64,000 nt of DNA. It comes from Zhengitettix transpicula. Lineage: Eukaryota > Arthropoda > Insecta > Orthoptera > Tetrigidae. The translations under genes were made by a program, and so were the position numbers. The DNA is taken from the NCBI GenBank assembly GCA_037074705.1, contig CM073591.1, positions 130,827,032 to 130,891,031 of the forward strand, given 5' to 3'. Under the pieces are notes generated by a model. The model had not been told where the DNA came from, made no database searches, and worked only from the letters and a program-made list of their open reading frames with translations. Below are positions 10,706-21,900 of the stretch, one piece after another. Every line of letters starts with the position of its first letter. Positions within the stretch are counted from its first letter, which is position 1.

Positions 10706-12584
10706 AGTCTTTAGATGAGAAAATACGATTCAAATTTATGAATAATTGAGGTTAAAATTATTCTGAGGAAAGGTATAAAACAATAAAGAATCAAATAATT
10801 TGTACGGTAATTGCTGAATTACATTATACGTAATTATTATACTGAACTACATTTGGAACGGTACTTATCATCAATCGAATGCTTCGTTTATCGTTGAAAA
10901 TCTGTGGGTGTATGTGTATATTATCGAAAGACTTTAAACTTTTATATTTTTTATAAGAAGATATATTTAGTAACCTATGAACATACTTTTTATTATTCTA
11001 ATAATATTATTGATAAAAATGCAGTAAATAGCCATGTAACAGTCACTGACAATCTATCTAATTTATTTTATGTGGAATTTTCCGTTCTCTGGTTATATAT
11101 AAAAAAATATTTTTAAAAATCAATTATTTATATACAGTTGCATTTAAATATTTTAATTGAGAGCAAGAAACATTTTTATATTTATACTTAACTAAAATTT
11201 TACAAAAGTACCTCTCATGGCTACTAAATAATCTATATTAAGTTATGAGGTTCACTGTGCTAAATACTTAGTTTAATTTATGAAATTAACCTCATGTTGA
11301 GGGTACGTCGTAATAAAAATATATATTTCACAGTGCCACGTTTCGGTACTTCAGGCTGTGTTATGACTGAAATGTTTGTTTTAAAGCTATAAATATTTCC
11401 TCTGTGGGCAACGAAGATTTCTTGATAGGTATCCACGGTTTACGGTTCTTTATTATACACAATATCATTTTTTCTATATAAATCAGGTTACTAAATAATG
11501 ATAAAATTCAATCATAAAATACGAGGAAATTATGTACTTTTAACTTAAAATATTTCTCAGTATAATTAAATACAAGAAACATCGGTATTATTCTGTTTTA
11601 AGTTGTGAACGGAACAATACAATATTTCAATTTATAAAAAAATATATAACTTTTATTTCTTGTTTTACGTAACAAAGATACACTCGCAATAGATGTCGTT
11701 GCATAAAATGGTTTTAAATATTAATACACAGATTTAAAGAAACAGCTGTTTGACACATTTCATTGCAAGCGTTTGAAGTAGTGTTTGAAATACAAAAATA
11801 ACTGATTTCTTAGTGAACACTCTCCATACAATCCACGGAAATAAATATTTCGGTATCTGTAATTACTGCCAAATTACTTATGAACATGATATATATATAG
11901 ATTTACCCGAGTTAACTTTTAAATATTTAATTATGGACTGAGAAATTACCGCGTAAACCGCACTCTCCCAGAATTTTTCGGGTATTATTTTCTCTACAGA
12001 ATCATTTAATAATATATAGTATGTGCTTGCGGTCGGTAATTATTAAAATGGTTTCTATAACATTAATAATTCAGAAAATAAAAAAGGTCCGATAAGGAAG
12101 TAGCCAATAATCAGATTGAATTTTGCTGTGAACCTACTACTAATAAACTTTGCACATGTATTCACGTGATTTTTGTTTCTTTTAGTTATCTATTTCTTAT
12201 ATATATATATATCTAGCCGATGTAAATTTTGTAATAAATGCATTTATTCCTGATAATGTTTGCTGTTCTGCATTCTAGTTGATGCATTATCCGATCTACA
12301 GAGAACGACTCTGACTTAATATGCCCTCTGTTGCGTACATTTTAGCTTAGCATATTCACATGTTTTTCATTTCTAACAGGAACTATTTAATTTCTGGTTG
12401 TTACTGGGATAATTGACGTTTCCTTGGGTACAAATTTACTAGACACCTTCATAGCAGACAATTTTCTGGATAGAAGCTGAATTAAGAAAACCTATAATTA
12501 TTATTTTCCTGTAATACATCGTAGTTACGTAAAATTATACTTTTTAATTAAAATATTTTGTTGTACTTATATGTTTGTAAAATA
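9724..12584. other. AT-rich intergenic DNA with a (TA)n microsatellite
   Basis: A (TA)n run of about 34 bp lies at 10668-10702 and shorter ones near 11889 and 12200. No gene, LINE or family A piece was recognised; short open frames (for example 10295-10549 minus, 10904-11116 plus) are AT-driven and featureless. Confidence 0.45.
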
Positions 12585-13180
12585 AAAATTTAATTAGTTA
12601 TTTTCACTTACAGTGCAGCAAATGATTATTTGAACAAAATAAACATTCCTTTAAAAGATTGTAAATACTACCAACGGTTATTCCCCTTAATTCTTCCGTT
12701 CACTGTGCTTCTTTTATATATCCCATCCCCGTTGTTTTCTTAATGTTCCCGTTCCGCATATTATTTCGCCTGCTTCTCCTAATTTGTTCAAGTTCTGAAC
12801 TCTGCAGATTTAGATTTATTATATATTCGATTATGATTCCAAATATGATTCGCCATACTTCCTTACAGAGTTTATATTGTGTGAAAATTAGTCTTTTACT
12901 TAACCCATGAATGAATACTATATTTCTATCATTTATATTTTTTCTCTTACGCCAAAACGACATTTTATCTATTTTTAAGAACCCTACATAACTAACCCTC
13001 AGAAATGTGGAACGCATGTATTTTCACTGTTCTACATAAAATAAGCACAGTGTACGGAAGAATTAAGCGGAATAACCGTTGGTAGTATGTACAACATTTT
13101 AAAAGAGATAATAAATGTTTATTTTGATAAAATAATTATTGCTGCACATTAAGAGAAAATAACCAATTAAATTTCCTATT
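12585..13180. mobile_element. Long inverted-repeat (fold-back) element, about 600 bp
   Basis: The left arm (about 12585-12715) and right arm (about 13034-13180) are reverse complements over roughly 130 bp with scattered mismatches. The best core reads ATACTACCAACGGTTATTCC on the left at about 12666 and matches in reverse complement at about 13070-13090; GTGCAGCAA and AAAATAAACATT blocks match further out. The arms enclose about 320 bp holding a 105-residue minus-strand frame (12700-13017) of no recognised family that runs into the left arm. A non-autonomous DNA transposon is the likeliest explanation; no target duplication was found. Confidence 0.65.
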
Positions 13181-13523
13181 TTGTTTTTCCCTATAAATAA
13201 TAACTTGCGTTAGCTATAAGAAATTGGGAAGAACGGCCATCTTAGGCAAACATCGGCCAACTTCAGCAAACTCAGAATGTCTTAATAAAAATGTCCAGCT
13301 AAAAATAAGAAATTATTTTGAACGCCACCACGACTTTTGTAATATCCAACTGGCCATGTCCGTGATTTAGCCTTACGATTATTTCATTTACGATTTTTTA
13401 TTTTAATCCTACACTTTTACTCCTCTCGTCTCATCTCGGCAAACAATTTTCTACATAAGTTCGTTCTTAATATGCTCCCCCTTCAAACAAAACATGGAGT
13501 AAACAAGCGACATATATATATAT
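13181..13523. other. Intergenic DNA left of LTR copy C
   Basis: Nothing recognised as coding. It ends with a (TA)n run at about 13511-13523, immediately before the first TGTAATA unit of array C. Confidence 0.4.
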
Positions 13524-13673
13524 GTAATAAACAAACAGATTTAATTAAATTAGCCCCACGTTGGGCGCCATAAATGTAATAAACAAACAAAGTATTTAAC
13601 TGAAAGAAATTAATAAACAAAAAATTAATTAAAATTTGAATGATAGTTAGCCACACGTTGAAGACGTCAAATA
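13524..13673 (-). repeat. Tandem primer-binding-site-like units, array C
   Basis: Two units begin TGTAATAAACAAACA (13524 and 13576) and end in a primer-binding-site-like segment (13554-13571 and 13650-13669). The first reads TGGCGCCCAACGTGGGGC on the minus strand, an 18-nt sequence of the tRNA-complement type placed a few bases inside the 5' LTR of many retroelements. The second is degenerate. The LTR proper follows at 13674, so the order on the minus strand is LTR, site, short LTR-edge, site, short LTR-edge. Confidence 0.6.
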
Positions 13674-14637
13674 TGTAATGATTAAAAAGGTGGTCTTAAA
13701 TCATTAATTTCAAAATTAATTTAAGATTTAAATTTAAAATAATTATTACTGTTGATAAATTTACATTGTATAAGATATATTTTGCACGCTGAATTAACAA
13801 CAAATACTTTAATTTTTCATTTATTAATTCCTGGCATTTTATTAAAATACAGTTCTTATATCATTACAATCAAATTAGTCGACTGTCTATATCTCAGGTT
13901 CATAACTGGGTTTGATAAAAGAACACTCCACTTAAAACATTAACAATTCAATTCATTGAAGTTGAAGGAATACAAAATTAAAATACTAGAAACAAAAGAA
14001 AACGAATGAAAAGAAAACGCAAACGAAATCTCACTATACCCTTTAGTTATCGTTTACAATTATTAATAATTGTCTTGTACTCACGACAGTACTTCTGGTA
14101 CCAGTTTGGTTTCGTCTTGCTTGAATTTAACACTCACTAAAACAGGCCATTCATTACTCATTGATTCTACACTTTAGAATTTGGATACACGTGGTCGCTG
14201 CCCTCTCGTGTCTCTGATATCCGGGAATCTGGATTAGCCCTCAGCCGGTTGCTGGATGTAGATTGCCTCAAAGTCTCTCGATGCGACAATTAGTTCAATG
14301 TGGGCAGCAAAAACTTCTGCTTCCAAATTACGAATTTATGTGTCTCTCCGCCAAACTGCTAACTCGCGTTTTATATAAACTATCATATCTCGCCGTTGGA
14401 CCTCATAGATAACACTATTCATGCTTTTAGGTTAGCAAATTTTTTCTGTGTTATTACTTTATGTGGACCGTTCTGTCTCGTATCTCCGCGCAGACTGACT
14501 GTTCTCCAAGCATGCGGTTTTTCAGTTTACATTGTTAAACAAAGGAAAAACCCGCCTTTATTGTCGCCTTTACGCATTAGTACCGCTAACAATTTAATTA
14601 TTAAAAACAATTAATAGCCTGTTTAATTGGTATTACA
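13674..14637 (-). repeat. LTR copy C, 964 bp, adjoining primer-binding-site units
   Basis: It begins TGTAATGATT and ends TTAATTGGTATTACA, then runs directly into (TA)n. The box TCTCAGGTTCATAACTGGG plus TTTGATAAA (about 13892-13919) is shared with copies A and B. A primer-binding-site-like unit at 13650-13669 sits just outside its left edge, so on the minus strand this is the 5' LTR. No gag or pol frame remains on the interior side. Confidence 0.65.
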
Positions 14638-16448
14638 ATATATATATATATATAAATTAGTAAGGACGTGACACTGACAAAATAATTTAAATACTAGGTA
14701 TGGGAAGGAACGAGAGAATGTGGGTGGGTTATCTGAAATTGAAGTACGGTGTCACCATTGAGGACAAGAGTATGTTAATCAAATTTTCGGGAGCAACACG
14801 GCCGTTGAGTTGGAGACTCTTTAAAGCGTGTATTCATCAGAATTTTTTCATATGCTAGGTCAACAGAATTTCTTCCGAGTCCCAAAGAACCGACGCCATG
14901 ACATCACCGACCTATGGTCTCGTCTTTTTCGTTTGCAGCCTATATCCTCTACATGGATTGATGTTTCAATTCTCGACTGTAATGGTAAATTTTACATACA
15001 TTGCCAAAATGTGACGCAGAAAATCACTGATGCATTTCGTAAGATGTTCCAAATACTAACCATACCATTTGTTCCTGCTTTGTTTACTGGTAAATTAGCT
15101 TTTTACTACACTATTTTATCCATTATTTTTGTATTCCATAGGTATTCATATTTCAGTATAAATGAATAATGATATTCGAATTTGCTTTATTATGCTTTAG
15201 TTTCATTTCTTTGGTTTATTGTTTCTTGAGTATATACGTTAAATAATAGTTAATGTGCATCATGTATTTCCTGATAATAACTTATTTATTTCCGTTTTCA
15301 CCATTTATTAAAGGTGCTTGCGGCTCTTTTTAAGTACGTTTTTTATGGAACCTGGTATACATTTAATACAGCAAATGAGTGGTTACCCGGTGGCAGTTAC
15401 ATTAATTGAATAAATAATTCAACAAATTTACTGATTGGAAATAAAATTATAAATACACGAAAAGTAATATTGCATCGAACTACGAGTGCAGAGAAGAAGC
15501 AAACTGGATTTCCAGAAGAATTATTGTGTCATTTTCAATAAAAAGTTAACTTAATTTTTATAAAAATTGATTGACTTCCAAAGATTATTATTAAACTATT
15601 TATATTCGGAGAGAAGCTCCCCAGTATATTTTCAAGAAAACATTCCAAGCTTGTTAAGGGAGAAAAAAAAATTCACTTTTCTAAATTTGTTTTCTGTGAG
15701 TATGATAATTCTTCGACAAAAATGTTGCTACAGTTATACTAAAATGATTTAATTCCGAAACTTTCCTTTGTACAGTGAATGTTTCTAATTTAGTCAAACG
15801 GTCATAAAAAGTTCTCTCTGTGGCCGTTTTTTTTTAGAAATGGCTGTAATGTGTTGCGTTTCATAAAATATAGATTGAACTCCTTTCGAAAAATAAATAC
15901 TGCCATATTATATGATGATTTCCATTCTTTTTTCTTTGGCAAATCTTCTTCTTGTAACCAAGTGAAATTATTATTTCGCACCGATGCGAATGCTCGCTCT
16001 GCCATCTTCTACCAGTAACAATTTTAAAACTCGAAACGTCCATTTACAGTCAGAAAACTGTTGGGCGGCAAATAAATGGGCAAATATTATATACTTGATA
16101 TTAAATAATCTTCTCGTTTTCTAATTAACACTACTGAGGACAGTTCATATTCGTCAGAATAATTTATTAATGCAATAAAACTTAAAACTGTAGACTGTAG
16201 ACTGTAGCAACGTTTTATTTTGGAAATCAAGTCTTCATGTTGGTAAAGACATTTTTTCCTAAACTATACATTGCCTCTAACTTTTCATATTAACGTACAG
16301 TACCCATGTTCCATCTCTTCTCAGTACATTGTCCACAAATGCGTATTATTAATATAGTACAGCAGTTGATTCCTAGCTTCAACAGATTTATTTACCATAG
16401 TTTGAAGAATATCCACTTCATAGGATTAGAAAAATTTCTAATCAATTT
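14638..16448. other. AT-rich intergenic DNA, one unexplained 113-residue frame
   Basis: A plus-strand frame at 14828-15169 encodes 113 residues without a recognised motif. It has several internal Met codons and ends in a hydrophobic stretch, and nothing around it looks like an exon boundary I can defend. Other short frames (15567-15752, 15802-16043) are AT-driven. Confidence 0.35.
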
Positions 16449-16479
16449 TAACCTCATGTAGCCTGTCAGTCTAAAAAAT
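16449..16479 (+). mobile_element. Family A 3'-tail fragment
   Basis: CCTCATGTAGCCTGTCAG followed by TCTAAAAAAT matches the last ~30 bp of family A. An isolated 3' end fits a severely 5'-truncated retroposition event, but the piece is short enough that chance cannot be excluded. Confidence 0.45.
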
Positions 16480-17702
16480 GCGGTTAATGGAAAATAATTG
16501 TTAAAAATTTTGAAATTATTTAAGTCGAGTTTTAATTAAATATTTTCTACTACTAATATTATTATTTGAATATTATTCAAAGAAGCACAGCCACAAAATG
16601 GATGTTTACACAAATTCACCACTGGTGCATTGGGTGACCGGAAATTTCGATCTCGTCAGAGGTCAGAGTATTGATGAGTTCACGTCAGCTAATGTATTTA
16701 GATTTATTTGTTTTCTCCATTAGTCCTAGAAGTCGGATACGTACAATACATAAATATACAAAAAATTCCTACAAAATTATACGAACAGATTAACTTAGGC
16801 TTACACTCTATGCCCTACGAATTTATAACACTGAAAACTTAAAATAAAATTACTCGTTACTGTAGTTATACATAAATGTTTATAATTAATAAATTATAAA
16901 ATAATTATACACTGAACATGATTTAGGTGTAAAATAAACACTTTATATACAACAGAAGTTCCTGAGTTGATTCACGTCGTAGGTGTAAGGAAAAACCTTA
17001 ACTACAGGATAATTCGGTACACTCGATTTTTCATATTTATTCAAATATTACAGGATTCCAGCAAGCTATTAGTGTATTTAAGAAGGTATATAGACCTTAC
17101 GAGAAACTCTTTAACTGTACAAAAGGCTCCATTAATTAATAAGTGTTTACTGTGTTTTATAAATTAATTCTTCTGAGTTTTTTTATATGTTTTGGTAGGT
17201 TATTATATATATTTATAGTGAAATAATGAATGCTCCATTCAAAGAGGATAAGGCGATGTTTTTCTATTCGTAGTATGCAACAATGTCTCTTACCCTGCGG
17301 ATGATTTGTGATGTTAATTGCAATGTACCCATGTTACGCCAAACGAACTTTAACATTTCGAGTCTATAGGAACTGGGTAAGGTTAAAATACGTAGGTTTC
17401 GGAAGCAAGGTTTACAACGCATTCCAATCCGCTTTTATAATATGAACATTTGCAAGGCGTTACTGGAGCGGCCACAGTTTGCTAATCCGTAAGGCATTGA
17501 CGAATGAAAATTAGCGTGGAACAACATATCTGTGGTATTAACGTCGCTCACCTACAACAATACTCTTTTCGCATAGCAGATTGAGCTGAGTATTGCCGAA
17601 ATTTTAATATTTTGTTCCGATTTTAATTTGTCATGTTTCCAAAATCTGAAAACCACGACAAGTTTGATTTGAATTTGATGAACATTTACAGAAGTTAAAT
17701 CT
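16480..17702. other. AT-rich intergenic DNA, nothing recognised
   Basis: No coding or repeat family seen apart from low-complexity A/T tracts. The run of T at about 17701-17711 is the tail of the next family A copy. Confidence 0.45.
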
Positions 17703-18149
17703 TTTTTTTTTAGGTAACAGGCTACATGAGGGTAATCCACATGGTTGCAACTCCCCTTTAATAGCATAGAAAGGGATTTGAAAGCGGGTATGCGGACGGG
17801 TAGAGGAAGGTAGCCAAGGGTTAACTAGGGCCCCCGGGCTATAGTTTAAGGATCCTACCCAGCATCTCCTAAAAGTAATGCAGGGAAAACCCTAGAAAAA
17901 CCTGCATCAGGTAGGTCGGGCATTTGGTACTTTTCCCACGCCCTTCAGATAGCGGGAGAAGAGTTTGCTGTGGGGTCACTGCATTCCCTTCTCCGTTCCT
18001 CGACCAATTTAGGAGGCAGCTGGCCGACTGTTTCAATGGGAAAAGCGAGCAACTCTTACCGTATGCCCAAGGTCTGTGACCCCGGAACATACACCTCTCA
18101 AAACAGGCCGTGGTGCATCGGTTTGTAAGAACCTTAGTTCAAAAACGGA
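17703..18149 (-). mobile_element. Family A retroposon copy 4, 5' truncated
   Basis: Sense is minus. The T-rich run and GGTAACAGGCTACATGAGGG at the left are the reverse complement of the 3' end. The match ends at about 18149 after GTTCAAAAACGGAGAC, so the first ~70 bp, including the palindromic head, are missing. The family frame is disrupted. Confidence 0.75.
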
Positions 18150-18249
18150 GACGTTTTCTCTCAGTTTAAGACACAGTCTATTTGCAGACAGACATAACGG
18201 AGGATGTGTGTGTGTGAGAGAGAAAAATTATGTATAGTAATTATTAGAA

Positions 18250-19054
18250 TCACTTACATTGGAAAATTTCAACGAATGGCTAAAGCAATACGGAGGAGAA
18301 TTTGCAAATTAAAAAGCAATAAATAGAGTGGTCCAGTTAACATCTCCACGGAAATAATTAAACTTGGTGCGGAGGAAATTATTCCATACTTAATTAGGCT
18401 ATTAATAACTCAACACTACCAACAAATTTGAAAACGGGGATTATTCTGCCTATATTAAAGTTGGGAAATAAAACAGACATGCGAAATTATAAACCTATTA
18501 GTCTAACTTCAGTAGGATGCAAAATTATGAAGCACCTATTAACGGCGTACATTCGGAATACACTTGAATCTGAACGGTGGTTATTTCAAAACCAACATGG
18601 ATTTCGATCGGGATTATTTTGTAAAAGTCAATTAATCAATCTATTTCAAGATCTTGCAGACGAAATTGATAATGGGCGTAAAATAGATGCTATTGTTGTT
18701 GACTTTTAAAAGGCTTTCGATGTAGTTCCTCACGACATCTTGAACCAACAGTATTGACAAAACAGTAGTTCTTTGGGTGCAAAAATTTCTACAGGCTACA
18801 AAAAGTTAAAGTCGGGAAAGAAACTTCAGAACTCGGATCTGTATCATCGGGAGTCCCACAGGTATCGTCATTGCCCCATTATTGTTTTTAATACTCATTA
18901 ACGATTTATCAATCGGTATGAATTCAAAGGTCCTTTGCAGGTCAAAAACCATGGCAAGCAATTCGAGATAGATTGAGAGAACCGACTCGGTACGGGGAAA
19001 AAGGCCACATTTTAGTTAAATACCATACAGCAAATAATAGTTCTTTTTTGGGGG
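18250..19054 (+). pseudogene. LINE reverse transcriptase (CR1/Jockey-like), 5' part of interrupted copy
   Basis: Frames in order give SGPVNISTEIIKLGAEEIIP (about 18320), then KTGIILPILKLGNKTDMRNY followed by KPISLTSV (18428 on), QNQHGFRSG, and IVVDF*KAFDVVPHD (motif A; the stop replaces an expected Ser). The motif B region SSGVPQ lies at about 18844-18861. The catalytic YADD segment is absent: sequence jumps from the post-motif-B region (about 18920) to a C-terminal segment DRLREPTRYGEKGHILVK (about 18968), so an internal deletion is inferred. Multiple stops and shifts make it a pseudogene. The frame is broken at 19055 by a family A copy and resumes at about 19590. Confidence 0.8.
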
Positions 19055-19587
19055 GTGGGGGGGGGGTAACAGGTTACATGAGGGTAATCCACATGATGGC
19101 AACTCCCCTTTAATAGCATAGGAAGGTATTTCAAAGGGGGGATGCAGAAGGATAGAGTAAGGTAGCCAAGGGTTAACTAGGGTCCCCAGTCTATGGTTTA
19201 AGGATCCTACCCGGTAATTCGCCTCAAAGTGATGCAGGAAAACCCTAGAAAAACCTGCATCAGGTAGGTCGAGCATTTGGTACTTGTCCCACGCCCTTCC
19301 GATGGCGGGAGAGGAGTTTGCTGTGGGGACGTAGCATCCCTTTCTCCGTGCCTCGACCATTTTAGGAGGCAGCTGGCCGACTATTCCAATAGGAATAGCG
19401 GACAACTCTTACCGTATGCCCAAGGTCTGCGACCCCGGAACATACACCTCTCAAAACAGGCCGAGGTGCCGCGGCATGTGGGAACCTTAGTTCGGAAAAC
19501 CAGAGAGATGTGAAGGCATCCCCAAAGGTAGCCTCCGCCAGAGCTCTCCGGGAAGGTTCACCTGCGAGAGAATTCTCTCGCAACTTG
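19055..19587 (-). mobile_element. Family A retroposon copy 5, inserted in a LINE
   Basis: Sense is minus. The 5' hairpin is at 19564-19586 on the plus strand and the 3' end lies at about 19050-19075, where the usual A-tail region is replaced by a C-rich tract (seen as G6-T-G10 on the plus strand at 19050-19066). The family frame is open for 129 residues (19405-19016), starting MSAIPIGIVGQLPPK. Short GTTCTT at both junctions may be the remains of a target duplication. It interrupts the LINE that surrounds it. Confidence 0.8.
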
Positions 19588-20104
19588 TTCTTGTTACCCG
19601 GTGTTCGAAAATATTCATTCCTAAATAGGACAATAAATAACTGGAACAATTTACCTGCAAGACAGAAAGCCCTCTGACGGAAAGAAAATTAAGACTTAAT
19701 CTGAACTCAGTCTTGAATATAGGGTAGTGTAGTGTAGTGAAGTGATAGTGCTCCGTTATTAACTTAAAAGAAAAATGGTAACATTCCTTGTCTCCTTAGA
19801 TAGTTAAACAGTAAGTTAATCTCTATTTTCAGATATCTTTCCTGTTTTCTTCTTTTCAGGCTAGTACAATATTAATTCCTTCTTTAACCTTTTCATAATT
19901 AACCTTTAGTTAATATAATGTTATAGACATGGATTTATAGTTGAAATAATTTCCCTAAACCTAACTTTTATTTTAAAATAATTATATAAATTTACTCTAT
20001 TTCCTTGATTGTAACTTCCCTCACTTAATTTGTAATTAAATTGTAATTTCATGCATCTACCACCAGGCAAACTGCGCATTTGTAGATTAAATAAATACAT
20101 GCAT
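19588..20104 (+). pseudogene. LINE ORF2 C-terminus and 3' UTR (3' part of interrupted copy)
   Basis: After the insertion the frame resumes as PGVRKYSFLNRTINNWNNLP followed by ARQ, the conserved C-terminal block of CR1/Jockey-like ORF2 proteins (SF..RT...WN.LP). A GTAGT-repeat patch and a long AT-rich 3' UTR follow. The copy appears to end near 20104 at GTAGATTAAATAAATAC, an AATAAA-type tail common for these elements. Confidence 0.7.
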
Positions 20105-20959
20105 ACACCTTCTGTAACGCGTGTCAACGAACAGGAACAATTAATATTATATTATTACGTTTCTAGCCGTAGTTATCGTCGACTGCCCATAGTTGGCAGG
20201 AGGGGCGATCAAATTCAGAGTTTTATATATTTTGAGGGGGCAAAGAGGATTGTTGAGTGAGTACTTCGTTGATGATCGACGGAAGGAATCGGCTGAATGG
20301 TTGGCGGATTGAGAAGCGATAAACGAGCCACGTCCTTTTTTATATAACGAATAGAAAAATGGAAGAGGAGTGGTGCTTGGAGCATTTTGAAACTGCGAAA
20401 CGGTAGTACCAAACAAATTTAAGTTGTCGTATGCATTTCCATATACTATGTCTGTCTTCAATCATGAATTTGTGTCTGCCAAACTGCAGTTAGGCCCTAC
20501 TTATCCCCAGACAGAAGTCCGTGCGATTGAGGTATGCGTAATAATTAATATAAAGCGGATAAAAACCAGGGTCACAGAAAATAATTTAATGTAATATGCT
20601 TTTTGTTCATTTATTTAATTACATTTTTGCATATAGATGTTATTGTGAAATCAGCTAATAAGTGGTTAAGTTTTAATTTTAATTTGTTGGAGAAAGAAAA
20701 TTCAGTGACCTCACCTGAAAAATAAAAAAATTCTTTCTACACTTCGTAATGCCAGTACTGGGAAATGAAAGTCCAAATCAACTGTTTGAAATATTCACAT
20801 AGATGGGACAAAATATTCTATACATAATTGGAATTGTTTTGATTGTTGACATTCATATCTATGGCGTCTTCTAAAAATCCGGACTATAAGAAAATTAACA
20901 GTTTTTTTACCAATTGTAAACGTGTCACTCGTTGTCTCCGAAGGTTTGATGTAAGGAAT
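20105..20959. other. Intergenic DNA, nothing recognised
   Basis: Short overlapping frames (20147-20461 minus, 20051-20260 plus) have no recognisable motif. No repeat family of the window is present. Confidence 0.35.
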
Positions 20960-21390
20960 GGGAATCGATGATTCAGCATCGTGGTGGAACATGCGGCCTT
21001 GGCCTGTTACAGGAGTATTATTGTGAACATATTGAAGATGTGAGTACGCACGCCGGAGCGTGGGGAATGCAGCGCACTTGTCAGACGGCTAGCCGTGGGT
21101 GTAAAACAACACGTCTGGGAGGCGAACCGTGACTGACGCAGCGTCCCTAACGCGCCATTGCCACGGTGCTCGCAGCGGACGTGGGCCTCCTCACCTGCCC
21201 ACAAAAACTGCCGACAAAGAGCCGATTCGCGAAAGCCGCCAGCTGACCTCGTTCGAACAATAACACGTTCGCATGAGTCGCGGAATTCTGTCAGCAGCCG
21301 GGGAAAAAATGGGCCACGTACGAGGTGTGACCACATGGGTGTTCGGGACGCTACCGAACTACCAGGGTGGCTGGCGCCTCGCAGCCTTGG
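20960..21390. promoter_or_regulatory. GC-rich, CpG-rich island; possible exon or regulatory element
   Basis: GC content and CpG frequency rise sharply compared with both flanks (for example CACGCCGGAGCGTGGGG at about 21048). Open frames exist on both strands (21007-21336 minus, 21158-21460 plus), as expected by chance in GC-rich DNA, and neither has a recognised domain. It could be a conserved noncoding element, a first exon, or a foreign insertion. Confidence 0.3.
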
Positions 21391-21499
21391 TCTCCTCCTC
21401 CCAATTCAGACAAAACACGACAATGGACAGAGCTTCAATATTTGTGCTGGATTCATATGATTTCTGGGTCTCACAAATCATACCATAATTCATCATAAA

Positions 21500-21900
21500 C
21501 ACACTGATCACCTTTCATCCTTAAGCCCTTCTCCATACATACAAAATCTTCATCCGCCCTGTAGTAGACTACAGCCATATTGTTTATACACTCTTCCCAT
21601 CATGCCACCTTCAATCTCTAAGGGTCTGGAAAAAGGAATACTTCGCGTGTTTCACTTCACTTCCTAGACTCATATGTCAACCCATTCCAACATAATAGCC
21701 AACATATTGCCAAACTTCGTGCATCTTGCGGCCACAGATCCATGAAGAATGACAATCCAAAAGTCCTATCCACCGTCCATCTTCGTATAAAATTTGAGTG
21801 ACAGCCTATACTCAAATATACTTATTCCTTCAGAAGTCATCCTTCATAACGTAAAACAAAAGTTCCGAGTATTACAACTCCCAAATTTGCAACCGTATTA
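21500..21900 (+). pseudogene. Decayed LINE fragment (Jockey-like RT C-terminal region)
   Basis: Plus-strand translation gives HTYKIFIRPVVDYSHIVYTL followed by FPSCHLQSL, then after a frameshift KKGILRVFHFT. This resembles the LYK..IRP..DY....W......HL..LQ....LR.. block after the catalytic core of Jockey-type reverse transcriptases. Downstream frames (about 21690-21800) read NSQHIAKLRASCGHRSMKN. Every stretch is broken within 30-50 codons, so the copy is old. Confidence 0.5.

Noticed and set aside
14828..15169. 113-residue frame as a gene
   Set aside because: No motif, no defensible splice or promoter signals, AT-rich hydrophobic end.
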